Assembly (NCBI GenBank): GCA_963666895.2
Contig: CAXXNS010000008.1
Location: 98,039 to 162,038 of the forward strand
DNA from: G963666895 sp963666895
GTDB taxonomy: Bacteria; Desulfobacterota; Desulfovibrionia; Desulfovibrionales; Desulfovibrionaceae
Direction of reading: 5' to 3'
DNA length: 64,000 nt
Shown: one piece after another, positions 15,785 through 23,932 of the stretch
Numbering within the stretch: the first letter of the stretch is position 1
Layout of the letters: every line of letters begins with the position of its first letter
Notes under the pieces: model-generated
The model's database searches: none
Told to the model about the DNA's origin: nothing
What the model saw: the letters and a program-made list of their open reading frames with translations, nothing else
Position numbers and translations under genes: made by a program

Positions 15785-16564
15785 ATGCGCATCCATTTTC
15801 CCCGAATGCACCAAGCGCTCGACCCGGCTCCCGAGATTCCCGGGGCCCTGCGCTTCGACCCCGGCTTTGCCTCCGAACCCGAGCAGGGCTCGTTCCGGCC
15901 CCAGGGCCTGCCTCTGGAGCCTTCGGCCGCCCAGCGGCTGGTGGCCGACGCCGTGGGCTACGGCGAACAGTTCAAGACCCCGGGCGAGATGGCCTGGCAC
16001 GGCCTGTCCGTGGACCGCAAGCAGTGCGAGACCGAGTCCGCCATCAAGGCCGAGCTCATGGCCCGGATCAAGGGCTCGGCCGAGGACCGGCAGGAGACCG
16101 CCGCGTTCGCCCAGGCCCAGTTCGTGCTGCTCCTGGCCTGGCACCTGGAGGATCGGCTCATCGAGCTGACCGGGCTGGAGGCCGACCTGGCGGAGCGGCG
16201 CAAGCGCTTCGACTCCAGCCTGGGGCTGGGCGAGGACGAGGAGGGCGAAAAGGCCTCCCTGGACACCTCCCTGTGGCGGCCCGACCTGGACTCGGAGAAC
16301 CAGGTCTATCCCTGGCGTCCCATGCTGGAGGCCATGGTTCGCTTCCTGCCCCAGGACGCGGAGCTGGTGGTCAGCGATCCGGACGTCCTGGCCGCCTGGG
16401 AAGAGGCCGAGGTCGCCTTTGAGGACGCTGTTGACGAGGCCAAGGACGCGGGCCTGCCCCAAGGCTCCCGGAGGGCCACGGCCCTGCTGGGCCAACTGGT
16501 GGGGCGGCGTGCGGATTCGGACCTGCTCAAGCGGCCCGTGACCGTGTGGGCCCTGGGAGGTTAG
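15785..16564 (+). CDS. Conserved-looking soluble protein of unknown function
   Basis: 259 residues, acidic, with no signal peptide or membrane segment. The middle (about 60-135) is predicted to be helical (SAAQRLVADAVGYGEQF, AELMARIKGSAEDRQETAAF, LAWHLEDRLIELTGLE) and a charged linker follows. I do not recognise a family. It is sandwiched between the cysteine-rich gene and the HAD gene (5-base gap), so a three-gene unit is likely. Confidence 0.68.
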   Translation: MRIHFPRMHQALDPAPEIPGALRFDPGFASEPEQGSFRPQGLPLEPSAAQRLVADAVGYGEQFKTPGEMAWHGLSVDRKQCETESAIKAELMARIKGSAEDRQETAAFAQAQFVLLLAWHLEDRLIELTGLEADLAERRKRFDSSLGLGEDEEGEKASLDTSLWRPDLDSENQVYPWRPMLEAMVRFLPQDAELVVSDPDVLAAWEEAEVAFEDAVDEAKDAGLPQGSRRATALLGQLVGRRADSDLLKRPVTVWALGG

Positions 16565-16569
16565 GAGGC

Positions 16570-17271
16570 ATGACCAGCCTGGAAGGCACCACCGGCTCCG
16601 GCGTGTTCGCGAACGTCCGGGGCATCGTGTTCGACTGCGACGGGGTGCTCCTGGACTCCCTGGACGCCAACGCCTGGTACTACAACGCCATCCGGAAGCG
16701 GGTCGGCCTGGGCCCCATGAGCCCGGAGGACGCGGCCTACGTCCACGCCCACCACGTGTACGAGTCCCTGCGGCGCATCCTGCCGGGCGACCTCTACGAA
16801 AAGGGCCTGGAGGCCCGCAAGGAGTTCGACTACAGCGACGTGCTGCCCCATCTGCGGCTGGAGCCCGGGCTCATCGAGCTTCTGTCCTGGCTCAAGTCCA
16901 CCCGCGTGCTCATGGGCGTGAACACCAGCCGCACCGACACCATGGACATGGTGGCCGGGTACTGGGGACTGCACCACTATTTCATGCCCGTGGTCACCTC
17001 GTTCAAGGTCCGGCATCCCAAACCGCACCCCGAGAGCCTGCACCACATCCTGGCCATGTGGCGGCTTGGGCGCGGCGACATCGTGTTCGTGGGCGATTCG
17101 TCCGTGGACCAGACCACGGCCAGGCGGGCCGGGGTCCGGTTCTGGGCCTACAAGAACCCCAGCCTGGACGCGGACCTGCATGTGCCGGATTTCATGGCCC
17201 TCAAGGGCGGGCTCATGCGGGCGGCGCGCCAGGGGCTGTTTCCGGCCTGCGCAAGGGCGTTCCGGACTTGA
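16570..17271 (+). CDS. HAD-superfamily hydrolase
   Basis: 233-residue phosphatase-like protein. HAD motif I is IVFDCDGVLLDS (about residues 18-29), with both catalytic aspartates. Motif II is GVNTSRT, motif III lysine lies in KVRHPKPHPESL and motif IV is VFVGDSSVD. The helical cap domain sits after motif I as in phosphoglycolate phosphatase-like enzymes. AGGAGG precedes the ATG. The substrate cannot be inferred. Confidence 0.87.
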   Translation: MTSLEGTTGSGVFANVRGIVFDCDGVLLDSLDANAWYYNAIRKRVGLGPMSPEDAAYVHAHHVYESLRRILPGDLYEKGLEARKEFDYSDVLPHLRLEPGLIELLSWLKSTRVLMGVNTSRTDTMDMVAGYWGLHHYFMPVVTSFKVRHPKPHPESLHHILAMWRLGRGDIVFVGDSSVDQTTARRAGVRFWAYKNPSLDADLHVPDFMALKGGLMRAARQGLFPACARAFRT

Positions 17272-17364
17272 TTCTTCATCGGCAGTGTGCGAATTTGCAA
17301 ACAGGTGGCCGCTCCGGACGGGCATAGCCGGCCGGCCGCCATTCTAAGGGAGCTTCCAAACCCA

Positions 17365-17661
17365 ATGGATATCATACTCGTCGGCTTGGCCCAGATCATC
17401 AGTACCATCCTGACCATCTACATGTTCGTGGTCATCGTGGCCGTGCTCATCACCTGGGTCAACCCTGATCCGTACAATCCCATCGTGCGCATCCTGCGCC
17501 AGCTCACGGAACCCCTGTTCTACCGGGTGCGGCGGCTCATGCCCTTCCTCTACCAGAGCGGGCTCGACCTGACCCCCATCGTGGTCATCCTGGCCGTCTC
17601 CTTCCTGCGTTTCGTGTTGCCCAACCTGTTGTATCGACTGGCGGCCACCCTGGCCGTTTAG
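17365..17661 (+). CDS. YggT-family membrane protein
   Basis: 98 residues with two hydrophobic helices (about 5-30 and 70-95) flanking the family motif ITWVNPDPYNPIVRILRQLTEP. YggT/YlmG proteins are inner-membrane proteins linked to cell division and osmotic tolerance in some bacteria. It is followed 10 bases later by a DivIVA-domain gene and then a DUF167 gene, an order reminiscent of the ylmG-divIVA neighbourhood of Firmicutes. Confidence 0.88.
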   Translation: MDIILVGLAQIISTILTIYMFVVIVAVLITWVNPDPYNPIVRILRQLTEPLFYRVRRLMPFLYQSGLDLTPIVVILAVSFLRFVLPNLLYRLAATLAV

Positions 17662-17671
17662 GAGGTTTCCC

Positions 17672-18205
17672 GTGAACCTGTCCAAGATCGATTGCCTGAA
17701 CAAGAAATTTCCCCGCCGCCCCATGGGTTACGCGGTACAGGAAGTGGACCAGTTTCTGGGCGAGATCGCCGAGGTTCTCGGGGAGTACGCGGACATGAAG
17801 AAGGAGCTGGTCCGGCGCATCAAGCGCCTGGAGGCCCAGCTCACCGAATACAAGCAGCGCGACGAGACCCTGCGCGACACGCTCATGTCCACCCAGAAGA
17901 TGGTGGACGAGCTCAAGGTGTCGGCCGGGCGCGAGGCCGAGCTGATCCTGGACGAGGCCCACGGCCGGGCCGAAGAGGTCCTGCGCGACGCCCGGGGCAA
18001 GGCGGACGAGACCCTGCGCGACGCCCATACGCGCCTGGCCCACCTCTCCGAGGACATCGAGTCCCTCAAGCGGCAGCGCAACCAGTTCCGCATCCAGATC
18101 AAGGGCGTGATCCAGAGCCATTTGAGCATGCTGGAGCCCGACGATGCGAACGTGAAGGCCGAGGAGCAGGAGTCCAAGCTGACCTATTTGAAGAAGGCTA
18201 CGTGA
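17672..18205 (+). CDS. DivIVA-domain coiled-coil protein
   Basis: 177 residues. The N-terminal DivIVA lipid-binding motif appears as FPRRPMGYAVQEVDQFL (about residues 13-29), followed by a long coiled coil (30-150) rich in E, R, K and A heptads. DivIVA-like proteins mark curved membrane and recruit partners at poles or septa. The start is GTG with AGGAGG upstream. The stop overlaps the next gene in a GTGA. Confidence 0.85.
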   Translation: MNLSKIDCLNKKFPRRPMGYAVQEVDQFLGEIAEVLGEYADMKKELVRRIKRLEAQLTEYKQRDETLRDTLMSTQKMVDELKVSAGREAELILDEAHGRAEEVLRDARGKADETLRDAHTRLAHLSEDIESLKRQRNQFRIQIKGVIQSHLSMLEPDDANVKAEEQESKLTYLKKAT

Positions 18206-18507
18206 GGACGAGTACGAAGGAATCTCCCGTCACCCCGGCCGGAGAGGGACGCTGGCGTTTGAGCGTCTGGGTCCAGCCGGGGGCCAAGCGCGACGAACTG
18301 GCCGGTCTGTACCAGGGCAGCCTCAAGGTGCGCCTCAACGCCCGGGCCGTGGACAACAAGGCCAACAAGGCCCTGGTGGGATACGTGGCCGCTTTGCTGG
18401 GGCTCAAGTCCCGGCAGGTCAACCTGGACGCGGGGCACGCGTCCCGGAAGAAGACCCTGATCATTGAAAGCGAATCCGAGCCTGACTGGCGGCGCGTGCT
18501 GCCATAG
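18202..18507 (+). CDS. DUF167 / YggU-family protein
   Basis: 101-residue protein of the small alpha/beta YggU fold. The family core is WVQPGAKRDELAGLYQG, KVRLNARAVDNKANKALVGY and LLGLKSRQVNLDAGHASRKK. The function is unknown throughout the family. It is frequently encoded next to yggT, as here. GTG start overlapping the divIVA-like stop implies coupled translation. Confidence 0.9.
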   Translation: MRTSTKESPVTPAGEGRWRLSVWVQPGAKRDELAGLYQGSLKVRLNARAVDNKANKALVGYVAALLGLKSRQVNLDAGHASRKKTLIIESESEPDWRRVLP

Positions 18508-18547
18508 GCCGGTTTATGGTGCTGAACCAATAACCAAGGAGCGACGC

Positions 18548-18778
18548 ATGGAATCCAACGACATTGCTCTGATCGAAAAGTACGGGATCGAGGATCCGGA
18601 ACTTCGTGATCTATGGGACCAGCACATGGAATACGAGAAGATGCTCGAAAAGATGGAGAGCAAGCCTTATCTGAGCCCCACCCAGCACCAGGAGATGAAG
18701 CAGCTCAAGAAGAAGAAGCTGGCGGGCAAGACCAAACTCGAATTTTTGCTGGACAAGTATCGACAAATGGAGGCCTGA
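18548..18778 (+). CDS. DUF465 / YdcH-family small protein
   Basis: 76 residues, highly charged, forming a helical hairpin typical of DUF465 (HMEYEKMLEKMESKPYLSP, then QEMKQLKKKKLAGKTKLEFL). The family has no established role. AAGGAG lies six bases before the ATG. It ends three bases before ilvB and is probably the first gene of the ilv transcript, or co-transcribed with the DUF167 gene 40 bases upstream. Confidence 0.85.
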   Translation: MESNDIALIEKYGIEDPELRDLWDQHMEYEKMLEKMESKPYLSPTQHQEMKQLKKKKLAGKTKLEFLLDKYRQMEA

Positions 18779-18781
18779 TCC

Positions 18782-20482
18782 ATGGAACTTACCGGCGCGC
18801 AGATCCTGTTGAAGTGTCTCGAGAAGGAAGGCGTGGAGGTCGTATTCGGCTTTCCCGGCGGCGCGGTCATCGACATCTACGACACGCTGCCCGACTCCAA
18901 GATCGAGCACATCCTGGTACGCCACGAGCAGGGCGCCATTCATGCGGCGGACGGCTACGCCAGGGCCACGGGCCAGGTGGGAGTATGCCTGGTCACCTCC
19001 GGCCCCGGCGCCACCAACACCGTCACCGGCATCGCCACCGCCTACATGGATTCCATCCCGGTGGTCATCTTCACCGGGCAGGTGCCCACGCCGCTCATCG
19101 GCAACGACGCCTTCCAGGAAGTGGACATCGTGGGCATCACCCGGCCCTGCACCAAGCACAACTACCTGGTCAAGAACGTCAAGGATCTGGCCCGGACCGT
19201 ACGCCAAGCCTTCTACCTAGCCCGCTCCGGCCGCCCGGGGCCGGTGCTGGTGGACCTTCCCAAGGACGTGATGCAGGCCGAGACCTCGTTCAAGTTCCCC
19301 AAGGACGAGGAGATCAAGCTTAGGAGCTACAACCCGCACACCAAGCCCCACGTCATGCAGATCCGGCGGGTGGGCGAGCTCCTGAAGCACGCCAAGCGGC
19401 CCCTGATCTACTCGGGCGGCGGGGTCATCTCGGCCAAGGCCAACAAGGAGCTGACCTGGCTGGCCAAGAACGCCCAGGTGCCCGTGACCAGCACCCTCAT
19501 GGGTCTGGGCGCCTTCCCGGGCGAGGACCCGCTGTTCCTGGGCATGCTCGGCATGCACGGCACCTTCGCGGCCAACATGGCCGTGAACAACTGCGACCTG
19601 CTCCTGGCCATCGGGGCCCGGTTCGACGACCGGGTGACCGGCAAGATCGCCACCTTCGCGCCCAAGGCCACCATCGTGCACGTGGACATCGACCCCACCA
19701 GCATCAAGAAGAACGTGGCCGTGCACGTGCCCATCGTGGCCGACGTGAAATCGGCCCTGTCCGCGCTCAAGAAGGAGCTGACCGCCACCCTCAAGGAGCA
19801 CGACTTCAAGGGCCAGCACGAGGCCTGGATCAAGCAGGTCCAGGGCTGGGCCAAGGAGCACCCCCTGACCTGGGTGGACGAGCCCGGCAAGCTCAAGCCC
19901 CAGTACGTGGTGGAGGAGCTCTACAAGCTGACCAAGGGCGACGCCATCATCGTCACCGAGGTGGGCCAGAACCAGATGTGGGCGGCCCAGTTCTACAAGT
20001 ACAAGAAACCCAACACCTTCCTGTCCTCGGGCGGGCTGGGCACCATGGGCTACGGCTTCCCGGCCGCCATGGGCGCGCAGCGCGCCTTCCCGGACAAGCT
20101 GGTCATCGACATCGCCGGTGACGGCTCCATCCAGATGTGCATCCAGGAGCTGGCCACCGTGGTCTGCAACCAGCTGCCCGTGAAGATCGTCATCCTGAAC
20201 AACGGCTATTTGGGCATGGTCCGCCAGTGGCAGGAGCTCTTCTACGAGAAGAACTACTGCGCCACCTGCATGGACGCCCAGCCGGACTTCGTGAAGCTGG
20301 CCGAGGCCTACGGGGCCAAGGGGTTCCGCGTCACGGACAAGAAGGACGTGCGCAAGACCCTGAAAAAGGCCCTGTTCGACACCCCGGGCCCGGTCATCGT
20401 GGACGTTCGGGTGGAAAAGGAAGAGAACGTCTACCCCATGGTCCCGGCCGGCGCGTCGTTGACCGAAATGCTGTTGGTCTAG
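18782..20482 (+). CDS. ilvB: Acetolactate synthase large subunit
   Basis: Thiamine-diphosphate enzyme that condenses two pyruvates (or pyruvate and 2-oxobutyrate), the first common step of valine, leucine and isoleucine synthesis. 566 residues. The N-terminal pyrimidine-binding domain contains the catalytic glutamate in LVRHEQGAIHAADGYARA. The central FAD-type domain shows AIGARFDDRVTGKI, and the C-terminal TPP motif GDGSIQMCIQELATV is intact. ilvN follows after 9 bases. Confidence 0.97.
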   Translation: MELTGAQILLKCLEKEGVEVVFGFPGGAVIDIYDTLPDSKIEHILVRHEQGAIHAADGYARATGQVGVCLVTSGPGATNTVTGIATAYMDSIPVVIFTGQVPTPLIGNDAFQEVDIVGITRPCTKHNYLVKNVKDLARTVRQAFYLARSGRPGPVLVDLPKDVMQAETSFKFPKDEEIKLRSYNPHTKPHVMQIRRVGELLKHAKRPLIYSGGGVISAKANKELTWLAKNAQVPVTSTLMGLGAFPGEDPLFLGMLGMHGTFAANMAVNNCDLLLAIGARFDDRVTGKIATFAPKATIVHVDIDPTSIKKNVAVHVPIVADVKSALSALKKELTATLKEHDFKGQHEAWIKQVQGWAKEHPLTWVDEPGKLKPQYVVEELYKLTKGDAIIVTEVGQNQMWAAQFYKYKKPNTFLSSGGLGTMGYGFPAAMGAQRAFPDKLVIDIAGDGSIQMCIQELATVVCNQLPVKIVILNNGYLGMVRQWQELFYEKNYCATCMDAQPDFVKLAEAYGAKGFRVTDKKDVRKTLKKALFDTPGPVIVDVRVEKEENVYPMVPAGASLTEMLLV

Positions 20483-20491
20483 GAGGACGCC

Positions 20492-20980
20492 ATGCTGCAC
20501 GTGTTGTCCATCTCCGTGGAAAACGAGCCCGGCGTGCTCTCCCGGGTGGCCGGCCTGTTCTCGGGCCGCGGCTTCAACATCGAGTCCCTGAACGTGGCCC
20601 CCTGCCTGACCCCCGGCGTGTCGCGCATGACCATCGCCACGACCGGCGACGCGGCCATCATGGAGCAGATCGTCAAGCAGCTGCGCAAGCTGGTCACGGT
20701 CATCAAGGTCCGCGACCTGTCCGAGGTCAAGGCCGTGGAGCGCGAGATGGGGCTGATCAAGATCAACGCCGAGGGGGCGAAACGGGCGGAAATCCTCCGC
20801 ATCGTGGACATCTTCCGCTGCAAGGTGGTGGACGTGTCCCTGGAGGAGCTGACCATCGAGGTCACGGGCGACCGGGGCAAGATCGAGGCCATCTTGGAGC
20901 TTTTGAGCCGGTTCGGCATCAAGGAGATCGCCCGCACCGGCACCGTGGCCCTCAAGCGGGCCAAGCAAGTAAGCGGTTAA
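20492..20980 (+). CDS. ilvN: Acetolactate synthase regulatory subunit
   Basis: 162-residue small subunit that activates the catalytic subunit and confers valine feedback inhibition. The N-terminal ACT domain begins MLHVLSISVENEPGVLSRV, with the usual GRGFNIESLNVAP, and the C-terminal ALS_ss_C domain follows (ILRIVDIFRCKVVDVS). AGGAGG precedes the ATG. It is co-transcribed with ilvB. A strong hairpin separates it from ilvC. Confidence 0.96.
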   Translation: MLHVLSISVENEPGVLSRVAGLFSGRGFNIESLNVAPCLTPGVSRMTIATTGDAAIMEQIVKQLRKLVTVIKVRDLSEVKAVEREMGLIKINAEGAKRAEILRIVDIFRCKVVDVSLEELTIEVTGDRGKIEAILELLSRFGIKEIARTGTVALKRAKQVSG

Positions 20981-21050
20981 TACCAAGTAATATATCTCCC
21001 TGGCCGGATCGGGTCGGGTTCGGCCGTCGGATCGAGTTGGGAGGGAGGAG

Positions 21051-21088
21051 GGCGGCCGGGGTTCATCCGCAAGGGTGCCCCGGCCGCC
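21051..21088 (+). promoter_or_regulatory. Strong hairpin in the ilvN-ilvC gap
   Basis: An 11-base perfect stem (GGCGGCCGGGG at 21051-21061 with its complement at 21078-21088) encloses a 16-base loop and ends 22 bases before the ilvC start, just ahead of AAAGGAG. There is no T-run after it, so it is not a simple terminator. It could stabilise an ilvC mRNA end, mark a processing site or control ilvC translation. Confidence 0.5.
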
Positions 21089-21110
21089 GCAGACACCAAA
21101 AGGAGCGACC

Positions 21111-22100
21111 ATGCAAGTCTATTACGAGAAAGACGCTGATCTCAAATTCCTCAAGGACAAGACCGTGGCCATCGTGGGCTACGGGAGCCAGGGCCATGCC
21201 CACGCCCTGAACCTGCGCGACTCCGGGGTCAACGTCATCGTGGCCCAGCGCCCGGGCGGCCCCAACCACACCAAGGCCAAGGAGGACGGGTTCGAGCCCA
21301 TGAGCGCGGCCGACGCCGCGGCCCAGGCCGACGTGGTCATGATCCTGCTGCCCGACCAGCACCAGGCCAAGGTGTTTCGCGAGGAGATCGCGCCCGGGCT
21401 GAACGACGGGGACATGCTCCTGTTCGCCCACGGTTTCAACATCCATTTCGGCCAGATCGAGCCCGCCAAGAACATCGACGTGGCCATGATCGCGCCCAAG
21501 GGCCCGGGCCATCTGGTGCGCCGGACCTTCACCGAGGGCGGGGCCGTGCCCGCGCTGGTGGCCGTGCACAACGACGCCTCGGGCAAGTGCCACGACAAGG
21601 CCCTGGCCTATGCCAAGGGCATCGGCGCCACGCGGTCCGGGGTCATTGAGACCACCTTCAAGGAAGAGACCGAGACCGACCTGTTCGGCGAGCAGGTGGT
21701 GTTGTGCGGCGGGTTGACCGCCCTGGCCAAGGCCGGGTGGGAGACCCTGGTGGAGGCCGGGTATCAGCCCGAGGTGGCCTATTTCGAGTGCCTGCACGAA
21801 CTCAAGCTCATCGTGGACCTGATGTACGAGGGCGGCATGGCCAAGATGCGCTGGTCCATCTCGGACACGGCCGAGTACGGGGATTACACCCGCGGCCCCC
21901 GCATCATCACCGACGAGACCAAGTGGGAGATGGAGGAGATTCTCAAGGAGATCCAGCAGGGCGACTTCGCCCGGGAGTTCATCCTGGAGAACCAGGCCGG
22001 GAATCCGGGCTTCAAGGCCATGCGCCGGATCAATGCCGATCATCCCATTGAGGAAGTTGGCAAGAAGCTGCGGGATATGATGAGCTGGCTGAAGAAATAG
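21111..22100 (+). CDS. ilvC: Ketol-acid reductoisomerase
   Basis: Second step of branched-chain amino-acid synthesis: Mg-dependent alkyl migration and NAD(P)H reduction of acetolactate or acetohydroxybutyrate. 329 residues, class I. Rossmann motif VAIVGYGSQGHAHALNLRDS at about residues 18-37, the APKGPGHLVRR motif, metal ligands in ETDLFGEQ and YFECLHELKLI, and SISDTAEYGDYTRGPR are all visible. The ATG at 21111 is chosen because AAAGGAG lies upstream and MQVYYEKDADL is the usual start. Completes an ilvBNC cluster; a terminator follows. Confidence 0.97.
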   Translation: MQVYYEKDADLKFLKDKTVAIVGYGSQGHAHALNLRDSGVNVIVAQRPGGPNHTKAKEDGFEPMSAADAAAQADVVMILLPDQHQAKVFREEIAPGLNDGDMLLFAHGFNIHFGQIEPAKNIDVAMIAPKGPGHLVRRTFTEGGAVPALVAVHNDASGKCHDKALAYAKGIGATRSGVIETTFKEETETDLFGEQVVLCGGLTALAKAGWETLVEAGYQPEVAYFECLHELKLIVDLMYEGGMAKMRWSISDTAEYGDYTRGPRIITDETKWEMEEILKEIQQGDFAREFILENQAGNPGFKAMRRINADHPIEEVGKKLRDMMSWLKK

Positions 22101-22126
22101 CCGACTCGTTTAACGAGCTAAGAAAG

Positions 22127-22157
22127 ACCGCCGTCCGGGCAACCGGGCGGCGGTTTT
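22127..22157. terminator. Intrinsic terminator after ilvC
   Basis: A 12-pair stem (22127-22138 with 22143-22154, one G-U pair) closes on a GCAA tetraloop and is followed by TTTT on the plus strand. The minus-strand AT-rich gene ends immediately beyond it, so the same hairpin may stop transcription from both directions. Confidence 0.85.
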
Positions 22158-22160
22158 CTA

Positions 22161-23171
22161 CTATATGTGGTCTAATAGTGAACTTTGAACGGCTGGCAGT
22201 TTTTTACAACTAGATTCAGCAATTATTTTTGTTACAGGCACAGACTGTTTTCGAGGTTCACCCAAGGATGTTACATAGGCTTCATCAATACGACCACCTA
22301 CAACTATGCACGAAACTCTTAATTCTATTTTCGGAATCTGTAGTTGTAAATCTGCTTCGGTTTCTATTCTATGTAGTTCTTTTTTGTCAGGTTCTGAAAG
22401 TATTTTTGTAGAAGCATCAAATGTAATACTATTTTTTTTCAGAGTTATTGTTTGGTTTTCTAAATCAAATACTGTTACAGAATAATCATCATCGCACATA
22501 TAAGTTATTGGTTCATGTACTTCTTCAGGAAAATCAATGGGAGTTAAGTGTCTTTTTGCAGTATCTTTGTCTAAATTTTGAAATACACCAGATTGGCTAA
22601 ACGTGTCTGTATTTTCAAGTTGGTTTAATAAGTATGTATTTGCTGTGGCGCTGTTGCCCGCAATTGCGAGGGCGGTATCTGCTAATTCAACAAGTTTTCT
22701 TTTAGTCTTTTCATCTTTTGCTTTGGCTTCTATTTTTTCTTTTGTGTCCATGTATTTTTGAAAGCCACGATATCCAAAAGAACAAATTATTGTTAATGCA
22801 AAAAGTGATAATAAGTATGGGTTACTAATGTCAGATACAATAGAATCCAAAGCTTTTTGTACTAATATGTCAAGGATCGTGCTTCCTTTTTCAATATGAA
22901 CTTTAATGGTTAATGGATCGATCACCTCCTTTGAACTTCTTAATGAAATATTTTTTCCAGTAATATCATTGTATATTTTAATAAAATCGCGTTGCAATTT
23001 TTGAATGTAGCCTGCAATCCTATAATCTATTAATCCATCCCATTGTTCTCCACGTAACCTTATATGGATATTAAAATCATCAGAAAACTTGATTTCTTTA
23101 ATTTCAATATCATTTATGTACGCATCAATCGCATAGTCAATGAAAGTATCTGGTGTAATGATTGGGCACAT
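22161..23171 (-). CDS. AT-rich, probably transferred gene: single-span membrane protein of unknown function
   Basis: 336-residue protein in a segment of roughly 30-35% GC by hand count of sample lines, against well over 60% on both sides, with A/T-ending codons throughout. The N-terminal ~110 residues look like a soluble alpha/beta domain. One hydrophobic helix follows (PYLLSLFALTIICSFGYRG, about residues 118-137), then a K/E-rich coiled coil (140-165) and a C-terminal domain rich in short strands. I recognise no family. The ATG at 23171 is chosen over a GTG twelve bases upstream because AAGGTGGAG lies six bases before it. It has its own promoter and a shared terminator, so it behaves as an isolated cargo gene. 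A membrane-anchored accessory (for example defence) role is only a guess. Confidence 0.75.
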   Translation of the reverse strand: MCPIITPDTFIDYAIDAYINDIEIKEIKFSDDFNIHIRLRGEQWDGLIDYRIAGYIQKLQRDFIKIYNDITGKNISLRSSKEVIDPLTIKVHIEKGSTILDILVQKALDSIVSDISNPYLLSLFALTIICSFGYRGFQKYMDTKEKIEAKAKDEKTKRKLVELADTALAIAGNSATANTYLLNQLENTDTFSQSGVFQNLDKDTAKRHLTPIDFPEEVHEPITYMCDDDYSVTVFDLENQTITLKKNSITFDASTKILSEPDKKELHRIETEADLQLQIPKIELRVSCIVVGGRIDEAYVTSLGEPRKQSVPVTKIIAESSCKKLPAVQSSLLDHI

Positions 23172-23215
23172 GTATAGCTCCACCTTTGTAAGATAAGCGA
23201 TAGGGATACGAAGTG

Positions 23216-23245
23216 CCTATACACCCCGAGGGGATATAATGTCAA
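23216..23245 (-). promoter_or_regulatory. Promoter of the AT-rich gene, with palindromic spacer
   Basis: On the minus strand a perfect TTGACA (23240-23245) and TATAGG (23216-23221) are 18 bases apart, 45 bases before the chosen start. The spacer contains the perfect palindrome CCCCGAGGGG-type sequence (23224-23233; only the two central bases do not pair), which could be an operator. Confidence 0.6.
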
Positions 23246-23300
23246 AAAAATCGCCATCCACTATCAAGGGATGGAGACAATTCTATTGGACTAGAATTGG

Positions 23301-23930
23301 TTATTTTAGTTCAAGGATGTCTTCCTTGAATTCATCCCCCGGGAAGGGAACGGGGCCGAGCCAGGATATGAGCAGGGCGTGGAAGAAGTCCTTGCCCTGG
23401 ATGGTCGCTTTGACCGAATCGTTGATCAGGAAGGTCGTGGTTTCCGCGTTCGGGTCGTACTCGTAGACCAGCACATCCCCCACAGCCAAGTCCGGCGTGG
23501 CCTTGCACAACCGATCCAACTTCCCGGCCAGCGCGGCCGCGTCATCCAGGTTGTCCTCCATCCCGATGCTCCACTCGTCGCACAGGGCCTTGGCCTCCAG
23601 CTCCTGGACAAAGGTCAGGACCAGGGCCTTGGCCCCGTCCATGGCCATGGCCGCCTCGGGGTCGTGCGTCTTTTCGGGCAGGTAGAGCCCGGCCACGTAC
23701 AGGTCGCCGGTGGACCAGCCGATGCGCAGGGCCGTGCCGTTGAGCAGCACGGTCTGCCCGGCCGCCTGCATGGTCTCGGGGTACGCGACCTCTTCGGCGT
23801 CCAGGAATGGACCATCCTGGGTCGTAGCATCCTGGGTCGTAGCATCCTGGGCCAGGGCTTCGGGGGCCAGGGCCGGGACGGCCAGCGCGATGGCCAGCAC
23901 AAGGGCCAGGGCAAGCGTCTGTCTGGGCAT
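23301..23930 (-). CDS. Secreted chalcone-isomerase-like protein, copy A
   Basis: 209 residues: signal peptide (about 1-28, ALALVLAIALAVPAL core), a short ATTQD repeat encoded by a 15-base tandem repeat (23813-23851), then a chalcone-isomerase-like domain. Matching regions are YPETMQAAGQTVLLNGTALR, DLYVAGLYLPEKTHD, and the C-terminal KDFFHALLISWLGPVPFPGD. Bacterial members lack plant-type catalysis and are thought to bind fatty acids or related ligands. It begins two bases after the stop of lipoprotein A. It is the downstream half of a duplicated two-gene module and the last gene before the AT-rich insert. Confidence 0.82.
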   Translation of the reverse strand: MPRQTLALALVLAIALAVPALAPEALAQDATTQDATTQDGPFLDAEEVAYPETMQAAGQTVLLNGTALRIGWSTGDLYVAGLYLPEKTHDPEAAMAMDGAKALVLTFVQELEAKALCDEWSIGMEDNLDDAAALAGKLDRLCKATPDLAVGDVLVYEYDPNAETTTFLINDSVKATIQGKDFFHALLISWLGPVPFPGDEFKEDILELK

Positions 23931-23932
23931 GG

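Noticed and set aside
22160..23310. Prophage or integrative element
   Set aside because: There is one AT-rich gene only, with no integrase, repressor, structural gene, tRNA target or flanking direct repeat that I can find.
23239..23466. 75-codon plus-strand frame near the AT-rich junction as a full gene
   Set aside because: Only its first ~23 codons lie outside the antisense of CHI-like A. It may be a broken gene start (reported as a junction finding) but not a supported CDS.
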